A stretch of DNA of 64,000 nt from Paraglaciecola mesophila. Lineage in GTDB: Bacteria; Pseudomonadota; Gammaproteobacteria; Enterobacterales; Alteromonadaceae. The stretch covers positions 1,116,001 to 1,180,000 of the forward strand of contig NZ_CP047656.1 of NCBI RefSeq assembly GCF_009906955.1. The letters run 5' to 3'. The notes beneath the pieces are model-generated. The model had not been told where the DNA came from, did not search any database, and saw nothing but the letters and a program-made list of their open reading frames with translations. Shown here one piece after another: positions 46,714 through 55,471 of the stretch (positions are counted from its first letter, which is position 1; the number at the start of each line of letters is the position of its first letter). The translations under genes were made by a program, and so were the position numbers.

Positions 46714-47841
46714 TTAACGCAACTCGTCTACCACCGCACGTATCGCAACTAGCACGTCTTGTCCAAGTTGCTTACAGCGAATGGGTGACCAGCCGTACGC
46801 CGTATCCGGTATTTCAATATTATCTTTAAACGGCATTTCTAAGGTGTAGGCCAAACACGAAAACGCATGGGCAACCGCATTGGTTGCTACTGTCATATTC
46901 GCTTTGCCTGGTTCGTCTTTATCGTAACCGAAAACATCTTGAAACTCAGGTGTTGCGGTTAGCAGCGCATTTTTAAATGCGGTTTCTAACTGCGCTATTC
47001 TTCCATCATAGTTAGGGTTGCCTTCACTACCCGCGACAAAATTATAAGGTAGTGCTTCATCACCGTGCATATCTAGGAATAAATCGACGCCAGTTTGCTG
47101 CATTTTTTCAGTGACTAAAAACACTTCTGGGCTCTTGTCCATACTCGGCGTTGCCCATTCACGATTTAAATTAACCCCTTTTGCGTTGGTACGTAAATGA
47201 CCTCGCACAGAACCATCTGGGTTCATATTGGGCACAACATAAAAGACCGCTTTATCTAACAACAATCTCGCTAGACCATCATCTTCATCCAATAAACGCT
47301 CTAAAAGTCCTTCAACAAGCCACTCGGCCATTGTTTCGCCTGGGTGCTGACGGGCAGTGATCCAAATGGCTTTTTTCCCCTCACCGGGTTCACCTATGGT
47401 CAACATTGACATATCTCGGCCATCTAAAGTGTTGCCAAGAAATGTCTCTTCACATAGATCATTGGTTTGTGCCCAAGCGAGTAGGTCTAAATGACGCTCA
47501 TAACCATAAGGTGCAAAGTAAGCAAAATAAATTTGCCCATGTTCAGGAGTATGCTCGATGGTAAGGTTATTACCGTCAAATTCAGTTTCTACCCGAAACC
47601 ACTCTTGTCTATCATAAGATGCAACGGCTTGGTAGTTTTTCCAGCCTTCAGGATAGGCTGATTTTTCGAGGTCGGTAATAGTGAGACAATGTGATATCCA
47701 CGGGCGGGTATCTAACTTAAAATGAAACCATTGATAAAAGTCTGATTGGTTATCTTTATTGATTGCGAGCTGAATGTCGCTTTCGCTGTGCGCTGAAATA
47801 ACGCGAATATTACCACTGTCAAAATTGCTACTAATTCTCAC
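46714..47841 (-). CDS. M14-family carboxypeptidase, cytosolic type
   Basis: A 375-residue protein with an N-terminal beta-sandwich (about 1-120) and an M14 zinc carboxypeptidase domain. Zinc ligands His166 and Glu169 (ARQHPGETMAEW) and His259 (DMHGDE), and the catalytic Glu335 (YTLEMPFKD), are all present, so it should be active. This layout matches the cytosolic carboxypeptidase-like (AGBL/CCP) group of bacteria. No signal peptide. The start is GTG. It is divergent from nothing close; gap ends 263 bp away. Substrate unknown; C-terminal acidic residues are typical for this group. Confidence 0.88.
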   Translation of the reverse strand: MRISSNFDSGNIRVISAHSESDIQLAINKDNQSDFYQWFHFKLDTRPWISHCLTITDLEKSAYPEGWKNYQAVASYDRQEWFRVETEFDGNNLTIEHTPEHGQIYFAYFAPYGYERHLDLLAWAQTNDLCEETFLGNTLDGRDMSMLTIGEPGEGKKAIWITARQHPGETMAEWLVEGLLERLLDEDDGLARLLLDKAVFYVVPNMNPDGSVRGHLRTNAKGVNLNREWATPSMDKSPEVFLVTEKMQQTGVDLFLDMHGDEALPYNFVAGSEGNPNYDGRIAQLETAFKNALLTATPEFQDVFGYDKDEPGKANMTVATNAVAHAFSCLAYTLEMPFKDNIEIPDTAYGWSPIRCKQLGQDVLVAIRAVVDELR

Positions 47842-48032
47842 ATTAACTGTCCATCTAATTTAACCGCGGTCAATTTAGCATAATGTCAGGCAAAAAAGCC
47901 AAAGATGCGCTGTTTTTTGTCAGCAGATTTGCAACATTTTATCCTGCCCAGCAGCGCTGCGCTGTCATAGTCGAAGACATCGTTTACTCACGCAAAACCT
48001 ATTGTTTATTTCCCGTACAAAAAGACCGATAC

Positions 48033-48070
48033 AAAAAAGGCGTGCTACCTAAACAAGAAAGTAACACGCC
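48033..48070 (-). terminator. Terminator of the long GAPDH gene
   Basis: On the minus strand GGCGTGTTAC and GTAGCACGCC (plus-strand arms 48061-48070 and 48039-48048) form a 10-bp stem with one wobble pair, followed by six T. It lies 35 bp after the stop codon. Confidence 0.87.
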
Positions 48071-48104
48071 CACTCAGAAACTCGTTTTTTACGTTATAAA
48101 CAGC

Positions 48105-49556
48105 TTATTGTACCTTTGGTAAACTTGGATAGTACAAACCCGCCATATCCTGCACCACGCGCAATACTTGACAGCTGTAACCAAATTCATTGTCATACCA
48201 CACATACAAAGTGGCTCTATTTCCCGCGACGATCGTGGCTTGAGAATCCACCACGGATGCAGCTCGCGAGCCCACTAAATCAGTGGACACAATTTCTTTT
48301 GAGCTGGTGTAATCCACTTGATTTTGTAGCGGAGAAAACAAAGAAACATCGCGCAAGAACGCATTTATTTGCGCTTTATCAGTCTCTTTAGACAAGTGTA
48401 AATTTAAAATAGCCAATGACACATTCGGCGTAGGAACGCGTATCGAACTACCGGTTAGCTTACCTTCAAGTTGCGGGTAGGCCTTCGCCACTGCGCTCGC
48501 CGCTCCCGTTTCGGTGATCACCATGTTTAGCGCAGCACTGCGCCCACGACGATCTGCTTTATGGAAATTATCAATGAGATTTTGATCATTGGTAAAAGAG
48601 TGTACTGTTTCAACATGACCGCCATTAATGCCGTATTCTTCATCTAGTGCTTTAAGCACAGGCGTAATCGCGTTTGTGGTGCAGCTTGCTGCAGACAATA
48701 TAGTATCCTGAGATTGGATATCGGTTTGGTTTACGCCGTAAACAATATTTTTAATCGCGCCTTTACCCGGTGCCGTTAACAGTACCTTTTTCACCCCTTT
48801 AGATGTTAAGTGCTGTCCAAGCCCGGCCTCGTCACGCCACATGCCAGTATTGTCCACCACAATGGCATTTTCGATACCATATTGGCTGTAATCAACTTCG
48901 CTGGGGGCATTAGCGTATATAACCTGAATGTATGAGCCATTTGCTTTAATGGCATTGCGCTCTTTGTCGACGGTAATACTGCCGTTGAAAGGCCCGTGGA
49001 CCGAATCCCTGCGTAACAAGCTGGCGCGCTTTTCTAAGTCGCCTTCTTTGCCCCCACGAACCACAATCGCACGTAAACGTAATTTATTGGTTTTCCCTTG
49101 GCGCTCAATCAATAGTCGAGCTAACAAACGACCAATCCGCCCAAAGCCGTACAACACGACGTCTTGTGCGGTATGACTGTCATCAATATCTAAAATATCA
49201 GCAAGCTCTTCTTTTAGGTATTGCTCGATACTTTTGCCTTTATGTTCATCTTTAAAATGAAATGCATAAGCTAACTTTCCAAGATCAATTTGCGCGGGTG
49301 CTAGGGGTAATTTGCTTAACTCTTCCAGTAAAGGCCAGCTCTCACGCAAACGCAGTTTCGTACCTTCCTTCAGGCGAACCGTACGATGAGCTTTAATAAT
49401 ATCAATAGTTGAAGCCCCAAGCATGGGACGACCGTAAATTGATATTTCAATGGCTTTATTGCGATACAAATTTCCCAGTAACGGCAACATACGCTCCGCG
49501 TACTCTTGACGTTCTTGCCAACTGCTCATTAATGCTTGTTCAGATTGTTGATTCAT
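48105..49556 (-). CDS. Glyceraldehyde-3-phosphate dehydrogenase, long form
   Basis: A 483-residue GAPDH. An extra N-terminal helical domain (about 1-130) precedes the Rossmann motif YGFGRIGRL at 136-144; the catalytic cysteine is Cys292 in SAASCTTNAI. The C-terminal half is a normal GAPDH catalytic domain. Such long enzymes are typical second GAPDHs of Vibrio, Shewanella and Alteromonas, alongside the 331-residue GapA also found in this window at 57904. A role in gluconeogenesis, with NADP preference, has been proposed for some, but direction and cofactor cannot be settled here. Its upstream region is shared with a divergent lipoprotein gene. Confidence 0.92.
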   Translation of the reverse strand: MNQQSEQALMSSWQERQEYAERMLPLLGNLYRNKAIEISIYGRPMLGASTIDIIKAHRTVRLKEGTKLRLRESWPLLEELSKLPLAPAQIDLGKLAYAFHFKDEHKGKSIEQYLKEELADILDIDDSHTAQDVVLYGFGRIGRLLARLLIERQGKTNKLRLRAIVVRGGKEGDLEKRASLLRRDSVHGPFNGSITVDKERNAIKANGSYIQVIYANAPSEVDYSQYGIENAIVVDNTGMWRDEAGLGQHLTSKGVKKVLLTAPGKGAIKNIVYGVNQTDIQSQDTILSAASCTTNAITPVLKALDEEYGINGGHVETVHSFTNDQNLIDNFHKADRRGRSAALNMVITETGAASAVAKAYPQLEGKLTGSSIRVPTPNVSLAILNLHLSKETDKAQINAFLRDVSLFSPLQNQVDYTSSKEIVSTDLVGSRAASVVDSQATIVAGNRATLYVWYDNEFGYSCQVLRVVQDMAGLYYPSLPKVQ

Positions 49557-49744
49557 GATCTTTAAAAACTCTCAAAAAAACGTAGGTTGGCTCATAAAAA
49601 GCGACGAGATTGCTTGGATAAAGCAAAATGGGCCGTTATTCTAATCAAAGGAAGTAAATGCGCCAAATTGTTGAAAATTTACTAAATTCAGTAATTTGTG
49701 TTCTAAAATGGCAATATATTAGTAAATTAACTACAAGAGGTTTT

Positions 49745-50530
49745 ATGCGAATTGCAGGCGTACTGTTGTCTATTTTTGCCGTCGCTGGGTGCGATGTGTT
49801 GTTTCCTATGACGGCCACGAGAATATGTGAGGAACACGCCGAATTTTGCGCTGATCTAAACCCTGATGGTTGGTGCTTGGCTGAGAAAAGCCGCATTATC
49901 AAGCATCGATATGCCTACGACCAATCCCCTAGTGAGTTACTCGACTACTATTTATTAGAAGATTTTGAGCAGTATAAAGTCTGCATTAATAACGCGGCGC
50001 AAATAGAGCATATTGTACAGGTAGAAAAGCAAACCAAACGCAGACAAGCAGCCGTAAATGCAGAGCGCGAATTAAACCGTCTAATACATAAAACGCGTAA
50101 CTCTAAAGAACCCCACTTGCTGCTTTATCATTGGTCTCGCTTTGGAAAACAAGAAGCATTGAAGCACTTCTTAACACTTGAAAAACAAGGGAAACTGAAT
50201 ACGCCAAGCCTACAATTGGGACTTGCATCTTATTACGTGAAATTTGATTTAGACAAGGCGAAACGCGCTTTATTTACTGCTTTGTCACTGTATTCTGAAG
50301 ACCAAGACATTGACACAGATATATTCGTTAGTTTAAGCACCATCAGCCTCAAACAGGAAAACTATACTGATGCCTATGTATGGGCTTATGTCGCGAGTGA
50401 ATTTGACGTACAGAACATAAGTCTTACGGAGATTAAACGCGCATTACCGTCAAATATTGATACTGAAGCGTTAGAAGAGAAAGCATTTGTATTTATAGAA
50501 AGTATCGAAGATAGAACATTTGTACTTTAG
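49745..50530 (+). CDS. DUF2989 lipoprotein
   Basis: A 261-residue protein with a lipoprotein signal peptide and lipobox VAGC, Cys16 being the lipidated residue. Conserved family features are the cysteine-containing N-terminal part (ATRICEEHAEFCADLNPDGW) and a helical, Sel1/TPR-like C-terminal half. An earlier in-frame ATG at 49658 was rejected because ACAAGAGG lies 5 nt before 49745 and the signal peptide begins there. Function unknown; family DUF2989 occurs mainly in Alteromonadales. Confidence 0.85.
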   Translation: MRIAGVLLSIFAVAGCDVLFPMTATRICEEHAEFCADLNPDGWCLAEKSRIIKHRYAYDQSPSELLDYYLLEDFEQYKVCINNAAQIEHIVQVEKQTKRRQAAVNAERELNRLIHKTRNSKEPHLLLYHWSRFGKQEALKHFLTLEKQGKLNTPSLQLGLASYYVKFDLDKAKRALFTALSLYSEDQDIDTDIFVSLSTISLKQENYTDAYVWAYVASEFDVQNISLTEIKRALPSNIDTEALEEKAFVFIESIEDRTFVL

Positions 50531-50564
50531 TAATTTGCAATTAATTGTACAAAAAACAGGCAGC

Positions 50565-50617
50565 AACTGAAAAAAACTTTCATAAAATAAATGTGAATTT
50601 ATTCGTTTTTTTCAGTT
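50565..50617. terminator. Long inverted repeat between DUF2989 and msrB genes
   Basis: AACTGAAAAAAAC (50565-50577) and GTTTTTTTCAGTT (50605-50617) are perfect complements around a 27-nt AT-rich loop that can form a smaller stem. The A7/T7 tracts fit a terminator serving two convergent genes, although the stem is AT-rich. Confidence 0.55.
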
Positions 50618-50655
50618 CTGCGACCATTTATTTACATTTTACCGATAACAAGCCG

Positions 50656-51045
50656 TTATTCCGTACTTTTATTGAATGACAAAGACACAGAATTGACGCA
50701 AAAACGCTCCCCTGTAGGTTGAGGGCCATCGTTGAACACATGCCCTAAATGCGCGTCACAATGCTTACATACTATTTCTACGCGTTGCATGCCATGGCTA
50801 TTATCTTGATGGAATTCAACGTTTTTCTCAGCACTTTGCGCTGAAAATGACGGCCAACCACAACCCGCATCAAATTTGTCTTCGGCGTCAAACAGCTTTT
50901 CACCGCAACAACGACACACATAATCACCTAACGCGTCATTATTGAGAAGTTCGCCGGTAAAAGGACGCTCAGTCCCTTTTTGTCGTGTGACACGAAACTC
51001 TTCATCACTTAGTCTTTGGCGCCACTCTTGCTCAGTTAATTTCAT
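50656..51045 (-). CDS. msrB: Peptide methionine (R)-S-oxide reductase MsrB
   Basis: A 129-residue enzyme that reduces methionine-R-sulfoxide. Zinc ligands are Cys44/Cys47 (CRCC) and Cys93/Cys96 (CKHC); the catalytic Cys116 lies in ERFCVNSVSLSF, and Cys62 in AGCGWPSF may act in recycling. The single-domain size is normal, not fused to MsrA. It is transcribed alone, upstream of the glgX end, and protects against oxidative damage. Confidence 0.96.
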   Translation of the reverse strand: MKLTEQEWRQRLSDEEFRVTRQKGTERPFTGELLNNDALGDYVCRCCGEKLFDAEDKFDAGCGWPSFSAQSAEKNVEFHQDNSHGMQRVEIVCKHCDAHLGHVFNDGPQPTGERFCVNSVSLSFNKSTE

Positions 51046-51151
51046 AAATTTACCTTAAACTTTGCCATTGTTTGCAAGTAAATATGGGGGCCACTTTCGT
51101 TTTTTCTAGTCCGTATTTTATTGACTCACTCAGTGATGTGGCCCGTGCAGC

Positions 51152-53227
51152 TTATATGGCGTTAAACAAACAAATACTGTTACTGGCTTGTTTATAACAA
51201 TTTTGTACCACCACTTCAGGTTGCACACTTACGTCAGCGTAGCGAGTATCCAGGGTTAATTTCCACCTTTGGTTTGGCACATAAGTCGGGCAATTGAACT
51301 GAACCTCATGATCGCTGGCATTAAATACAATAAGCCAATGTTCTGTGGTTTCACCAGTTTCATATTCTTCTCCCCGTAGCTCGACCGCAAAGCATTGGTT
51401 ATCAGGGTCATGCCAATCATCTTCGAGTTTTCGTGCACCGTCAGGGCGATACCAATAAATCTTTGCCACATTATGTGATAAATCAAAATTATCATCCTGA
51501 AGCTGCAAATGATGAAGTAAAACACTTTCCTTACGTATATTGATAACATGCCGACAGAACGCCAGAAATTGCTGCTGATTTAAATCTAAATTCCAGTCAA
51601 GCCAACTGATGGGATTATCTTGGCAATATGCATTATTATTTCCCTGTTGTGTACGGCTTAACTCATCCCCGCCAAGCACATGGGGGATGCCTTGGGACAG
51701 CAATAACGTGGTAAATAGATTTCTTTTTTGCTGTTCGCGCATAGCAGCAATATCAGGGTCTGTTGTGGGGCCTTCTACCCCATAATTGGCTGACAAGTTG
51801 TGGCCATGTCCATCACGGTTTTGCTCACCATTCGCATCATTATGACGCTCTTGATAACTGACCAAATCCTGAAGCGTAAAACCGTCATGGTAGCTAACGT
51901 TATTTACTGAGGTTAATATCGAACGACTTTCTTTTGGAAAGACGTCTCGAGAGCCAAGTAAGCGCGTAGCAAAGTCACTGGTAGTGCCTTTGTCACCACG
52001 CCAAAACGCCCGCACAGTGTCGCGATATTTGTCATTGCATTCCAACCAGTTAGATGGAAACTGACCTAAGCGATAACCACCGTGACCAATATCCCAAGGC
52101 TCGGCAATTAACTTGCAGCCGATCAGCACAGGATCTTGGCGAATAGTTCTAAAGAAACCTGACAGCGCTGAAAACTCATAAGGGTCGCGCCCCAAACTCG
52201 CCGCCAAATCGAAGCGGAATCCATCCACGCCCATTTCTTGCACCCAGTAACGTAGGGCATCCATCACCATTTTGAGAACATAAGGAAAGGCAGTATTAAC
52301 GCTATTACCACAGCCTGAATTGTTGACAAATTTGTTGTAATCAATCGCCCCGTACTCGTTGCGCTCAAACAGGTAAAAAGACGAATTATCCAACCCTTTA
52401 AAGGACAGCACTGGCCCGTCTAAGCCACCTTCAGCGGTATGATTGAACACCACGTCCAGTATGATCTCGATGCCTGCTTCATGATAGCAGTCGACCATGG
52501 TTTTAAATTCTGCGATAGCATCATCTATTACATACCTTGGCTCGGGACTAAAATAATTGATTGGGTTGTAGCCCCAATAATTAGTCAAGCCTTTATTGGT
52601 AATGTAAGGCTCGGGCATAAAGGCCGCCACGGGCATTAATTGTACTGCACTGATCCCTAAGTCCTTTAAATGCTCAATAATACAAGGCTGGCACATTCCC
52701 AAGTAAGTTCCTTGCAATTTTTCCGGTACCTTTGGGTGTTGCGCCGTCATGCCTTTAACGTGAGCTTCGTAAAGTATGGTGTGATCAAGCGGCGTATTCG
52801 GTTTCGCGGGACGCTCTTGCTTACCTGAGTTTGCAACAACAACGCTTTTAGCCACCATTTTTTGGCTATCGCCAGCGTATAACTTAGCATCCCAAAACAT
52901 GGGACGACTAAGGGCTTTCGCATACGGGTCAATTAATAATTTCTCAGGCAAAAAGCGCGAACCTGACGCATCATGATCAGCTCCTGCTGTGCGATAGCCG
53001 TATAACTGCCCTGCCTGAATGCCTTCTACGTAACAATGCCATACCTTGCCTGTTTTTGCGGGCATGTCGATAATCGCAATTTGCTCTTCGTCCTTTTCAC
53101 TAAAAAGACAAAGCTTAACCGAATCAGCATTAGGACAATGAACGGCAAAATTACATCCTCCCTCATCAAGCACGGCGCCTAAAAACAAAGCACTACCCGA
53201 CTGAACTCGATAATTAACTGCTGTCAT
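51152..53227 (-). CDS. glgX: Glycogen debranching enzyme GlgX
   Basis: A 691-residue GH13 isoamylase-type enzyme hydrolysing alpha-1,6 branches of limit dextrins. A CBM48 domain (about 10-120) precedes the barrel; DVVFNHTAEGG near 253, DGFRFDLAASLGR near 340 with the nucleophile Asp, AEPWDIGHGGYRLG near 373 with the acid/base Glu, and NVSYHDGFTL near 444 are seen. It starts 3 bp after glgB ends and is the last gene of malQ-glgB-glgX. Confidence 0.94.
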   Translation of the reverse strand: MTAVNYRVQSGSALFLGAVLDEGGCNFAVHCPNADSVKLCLFSEKDEEQIAIIDMPAKTGKVWHCYVEGIQAGQLYGYRTAGADHDASGSRFLPEKLLIDPYAKALSRPMFWDAKLYAGDSQKMVAKSVVVANSGKQERPAKPNTPLDHTILYEAHVKGMTAQHPKVPEKLQGTYLGMCQPCIIEHLKDLGISAVQLMPVAAFMPEPYITNKGLTNYWGYNPINYFSPEPRYVIDDAIAEFKTMVDCYHEAGIEIILDVVFNHTAEGGLDGPVLSFKGLDNSSFYLFERNEYGAIDYNKFVNNSGCGNSVNTAFPYVLKMVMDALRYWVQEMGVDGFRFDLAASLGRDPYEFSALSGFFRTIRQDPVLIGCKLIAEPWDIGHGGYRLGQFPSNWLECNDKYRDTVRAFWRGDKGTTSDFATRLLGSRDVFPKESRSILTSVNNVSYHDGFTLQDLVSYQERHNDANGEQNRDGHGHNLSANYGVEGPTTDPDIAAMREQQKRNLFTTLLLSQGIPHVLGGDELSRTQQGNNNAYCQDNPISWLDWNLDLNQQQFLAFCRHVINIRKESVLLHHLQLQDDNFDLSHNVAKIYWYRPDGARKLEDDWHDPDNQCFAVELRGEEYETGETTEHWLIVFNASDHEVQFNCPTYVPNQRWKLTLDTRYADVSVQPEVVVQNCYKQASNSICLFNAI

Positions 53228-53230
53228 GGT

Positions 53231-55420
53231 TTACTTACCCTTATACAAAATAAATATCGTTGCCAACGGCGGTAATGACACACTAATAGAGTACGCTTGA
53301 TTATTCCACGGCACTGCTTCGGCCTTGACGGTTTTATTCAAGCTGTGGCCACTACCCCAATATTGTTTGTCATCTGTATTCAATAACACGCTGTACTCGC
53401 CCAACGCTTTCACGCCAAATCTAAAGTTGGTACGTGGAACAGGAGTAAAATTGCTAGCCGCATACAATTGCTGCTTAGCATCTTTTGATTGGCGCAACAT
53501 GACCAAAGTACTTTGCTCAGCGTTTTCATGATCTATCCACTCAAAACCTCGGTAATCGTGATCCAGCTCATGCAAAGCGGGATATTCGATATACATTTTA
53601 TTTAAATCACGATAGAGCGCTTGTATACCACTATGCTTGTCAAACTCCAGCAAATGCCAATTGACTGAGCTGTCATGGTTCCACTCTGCTGATTGGCCTA
53701 TTTCATTGCCCATAAAATTGAGTTTTTTACCTGGGTGAGCATACATAAATGCTGCATAACAGCGCAGATTTGCCGCTTGTTGCCATTCATCACCAGGCAT
53801 TTTACGCAGTAGCGACCCTTTACCATGTACCACTTCATCGTGAGAGATGGGTAATACGAAACTTTCATCAAATGCATACACCATCGAAAACGTCATTTCA
53901 CCATGGTGATAACGACGATAAGAAGGATCTTTTGAAATATAGTGCAGTGAGTCATGCATCCAGCCCATGTTCCATTTAAAACCAAAACCTAACCCCCCTT
54001 CAAATACAGGACGAGATACTTTCGCAAATGAGGTAGATTCCTCGGCTATGGTCATGGCATTCGGATAGTGCGAATAGACCTCTTTGTTCATCCACTGGAG
54101 TAAACTGATCGCTTCGTAGTTATGATTACCACCATCTACATTGGGCACCCACTCGCCGTCCTCTCTTGAATAATCCAAATAAAGCATAGATGCCACTGCA
54201 TCAACACGAAGGCCATCAATGTGGTACTTATCTAACCAGAACAAGGCATTGGCGACCAAAAATTGGCGCACGGTATCTTTACCAAAATCGTAAATACATG
54301 AGTTCCAATCTGGGTGCCAGCCTTTGCGTGGGTCTTCATATTCGTAAACATGGGTACCATCAAAGCGCGCCAAACCATGGCCGTCCTCTGGGAAATGCGC
54401 CGGTACCCAATCAATAATCACCCCGATACCATTTTGGTGACACTGATCGACAAAATATTTGAAGTCATCGGGTCCACCAAAGCGACTTGTCGGCGCAAAT
54501 AAACCAACGGGCTGATAGCCCCAAGAACCATCGAATGGGAACTCAGAAATAGGAAGAAGCTCTAAGTGGGTATAACCCATGTCTTTCACATAAGGAATAA
54601 GCTCGTTCACGAGTTGGCGATAGGTTAAAAACGTTTCCCCTGACTGGCTATCAGGGCGCTTCCATGAGCCTAAGTGAACTTCATAGATACTCATGGCTTG
54701 CGCATATTTATCGCTCTGAACTTGTTGCTGCCATTGGCTGTCATTCCATTGGTATTGCTCATGATCAAACACTACAGACGCATGAGATGGATATTGTTCA
54801 GCATAAAAACCAACAGGATCTGCTTTATGGGGTAGCTCATTCCCGTGTCCATCTTTGATTTGGTACTTGTATTTATCGCCGGCTTTCACGCCCGGCACCA
54901 CCAGTACCCAATAACCAAAATCGGTTTTTTGCATGGGTAAACATGAACCATCCCAATAATTAAAATCACCGATAACCGATACCGCACTCGCATTAGGAGC
55001 AAACACGGCAAATCGAGTGGCAGAAACAGCGTTTTTTAAACCAACATCTAATTCAATTAATTGTGCCCCCAACTGCTGATAGACATTTTTTGGCAAGTGG
55101 TCGACAAAATGTACGGCATGAAAAGCTTGTTCTTGAAATTGGTAAGGGTCAATGATGCGATACGTATCTTGGGCGTTTTTTACCTCGAAGGCATAGACTG
55201 CTGGGGGCTTGCCATTAGTAAACTCAGCACTAAACAGATCGCTCTTGCCTTGCCTTTTAAGTTTACCTATTCCCTTTTCAGTGGATAAATCAACCACACT
55301 TATTTCACTGGCATTGGGTACCCAAGCTGTGATGGAAAACGTTTTGTTGTTTTTTTTAAGACCTAAGTGGGAAAAAGGAAGGGTACATTGAGCGCGTTGT
55401 AGCTGGGTTTCTATTTGCAT
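53231..55420 (-). CDS. glgB: 1,4-alpha-glucan branching enzyme GlgB
   Basis: A 729-residue GH13/CBM48 branching enzyme. An N-terminal region and a CBM48 domain (about 120-220) lead to the barrel with GSWGYQPVGLFAPTSRFG near 295, DWVPAHFP, DGLRVDAVASMLYLDYSR near 400 (nucleophile Asp), IAEESTSF near 455 (acid/base Glu) and LPISHDEVVHGKGSL near 520. It introduces alpha-1,6 branches in glycogen. AAGGCGG precedes the ATG. It lies 51 bp after malQ. glgC and glgA are not in the window. Confidence 0.95.
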   Translation of the reverse strand: MQIETQLQRAQCTLPFSHLGLKKNNKTFSITAWVPNASEISVVDLSTEKGIGKLKRQGKSDLFSAEFTNGKPPAVYAFEVKNAQDTYRIIDPYQFQEQAFHAVHFVDHLPKNVYQQLGAQLIELDVGLKNAVSATRFAVFAPNASAVSVIGDFNYWDGSCLPMQKTDFGYWVLVVPGVKAGDKYKYQIKDGHGNELPHKADPVGFYAEQYPSHASVVFDHEQYQWNDSQWQQQVQSDKYAQAMSIYEVHLGSWKRPDSQSGETFLTYRQLVNELIPYVKDMGYTHLELLPISEFPFDGSWGYQPVGLFAPTSRFGGPDDFKYFVDQCHQNGIGVIIDWVPAHFPEDGHGLARFDGTHVYEYEDPRKGWHPDWNSCIYDFGKDTVRQFLVANALFWLDKYHIDGLRVDAVASMLYLDYSREDGEWVPNVDGGNHNYEAISLLQWMNKEVYSHYPNAMTIAEESTSFAKVSRPVFEGGLGFGFKWNMGWMHDSLHYISKDPSYRRYHHGEMTFSMVYAFDESFVLPISHDEVVHGKGSLLRKMPGDEWQQAANLRCYAAFMYAHPGKKLNFMGNEIGQSAEWNHDSSVNWHLLEFDKHSGIQALYRDLNKMYIEYPALHELDHDYRGFEWIDHENAEQSTLVMLRQSKDAKQQLYAASNFTPVPRTNFRFGVKALGEYSVLLNTDDKQYWGSGHSLNKTVKAEAVPWNNQAYSISVSLPPLATIFILYKGK

Positions 55421-55471
55421 TGTGCCGCCTTGCAGTGTTGGCAGCCTGACATACAGGCCGCCGAGATTATA

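Noticed and set aside
47883..48122. 79-codon plus-strand frame between the carboxypeptidase and long GAPDH genes
   Set aside because: No ribosome site, and it runs through the GAPDH terminator hairpin and into the GAPDH 3' end.
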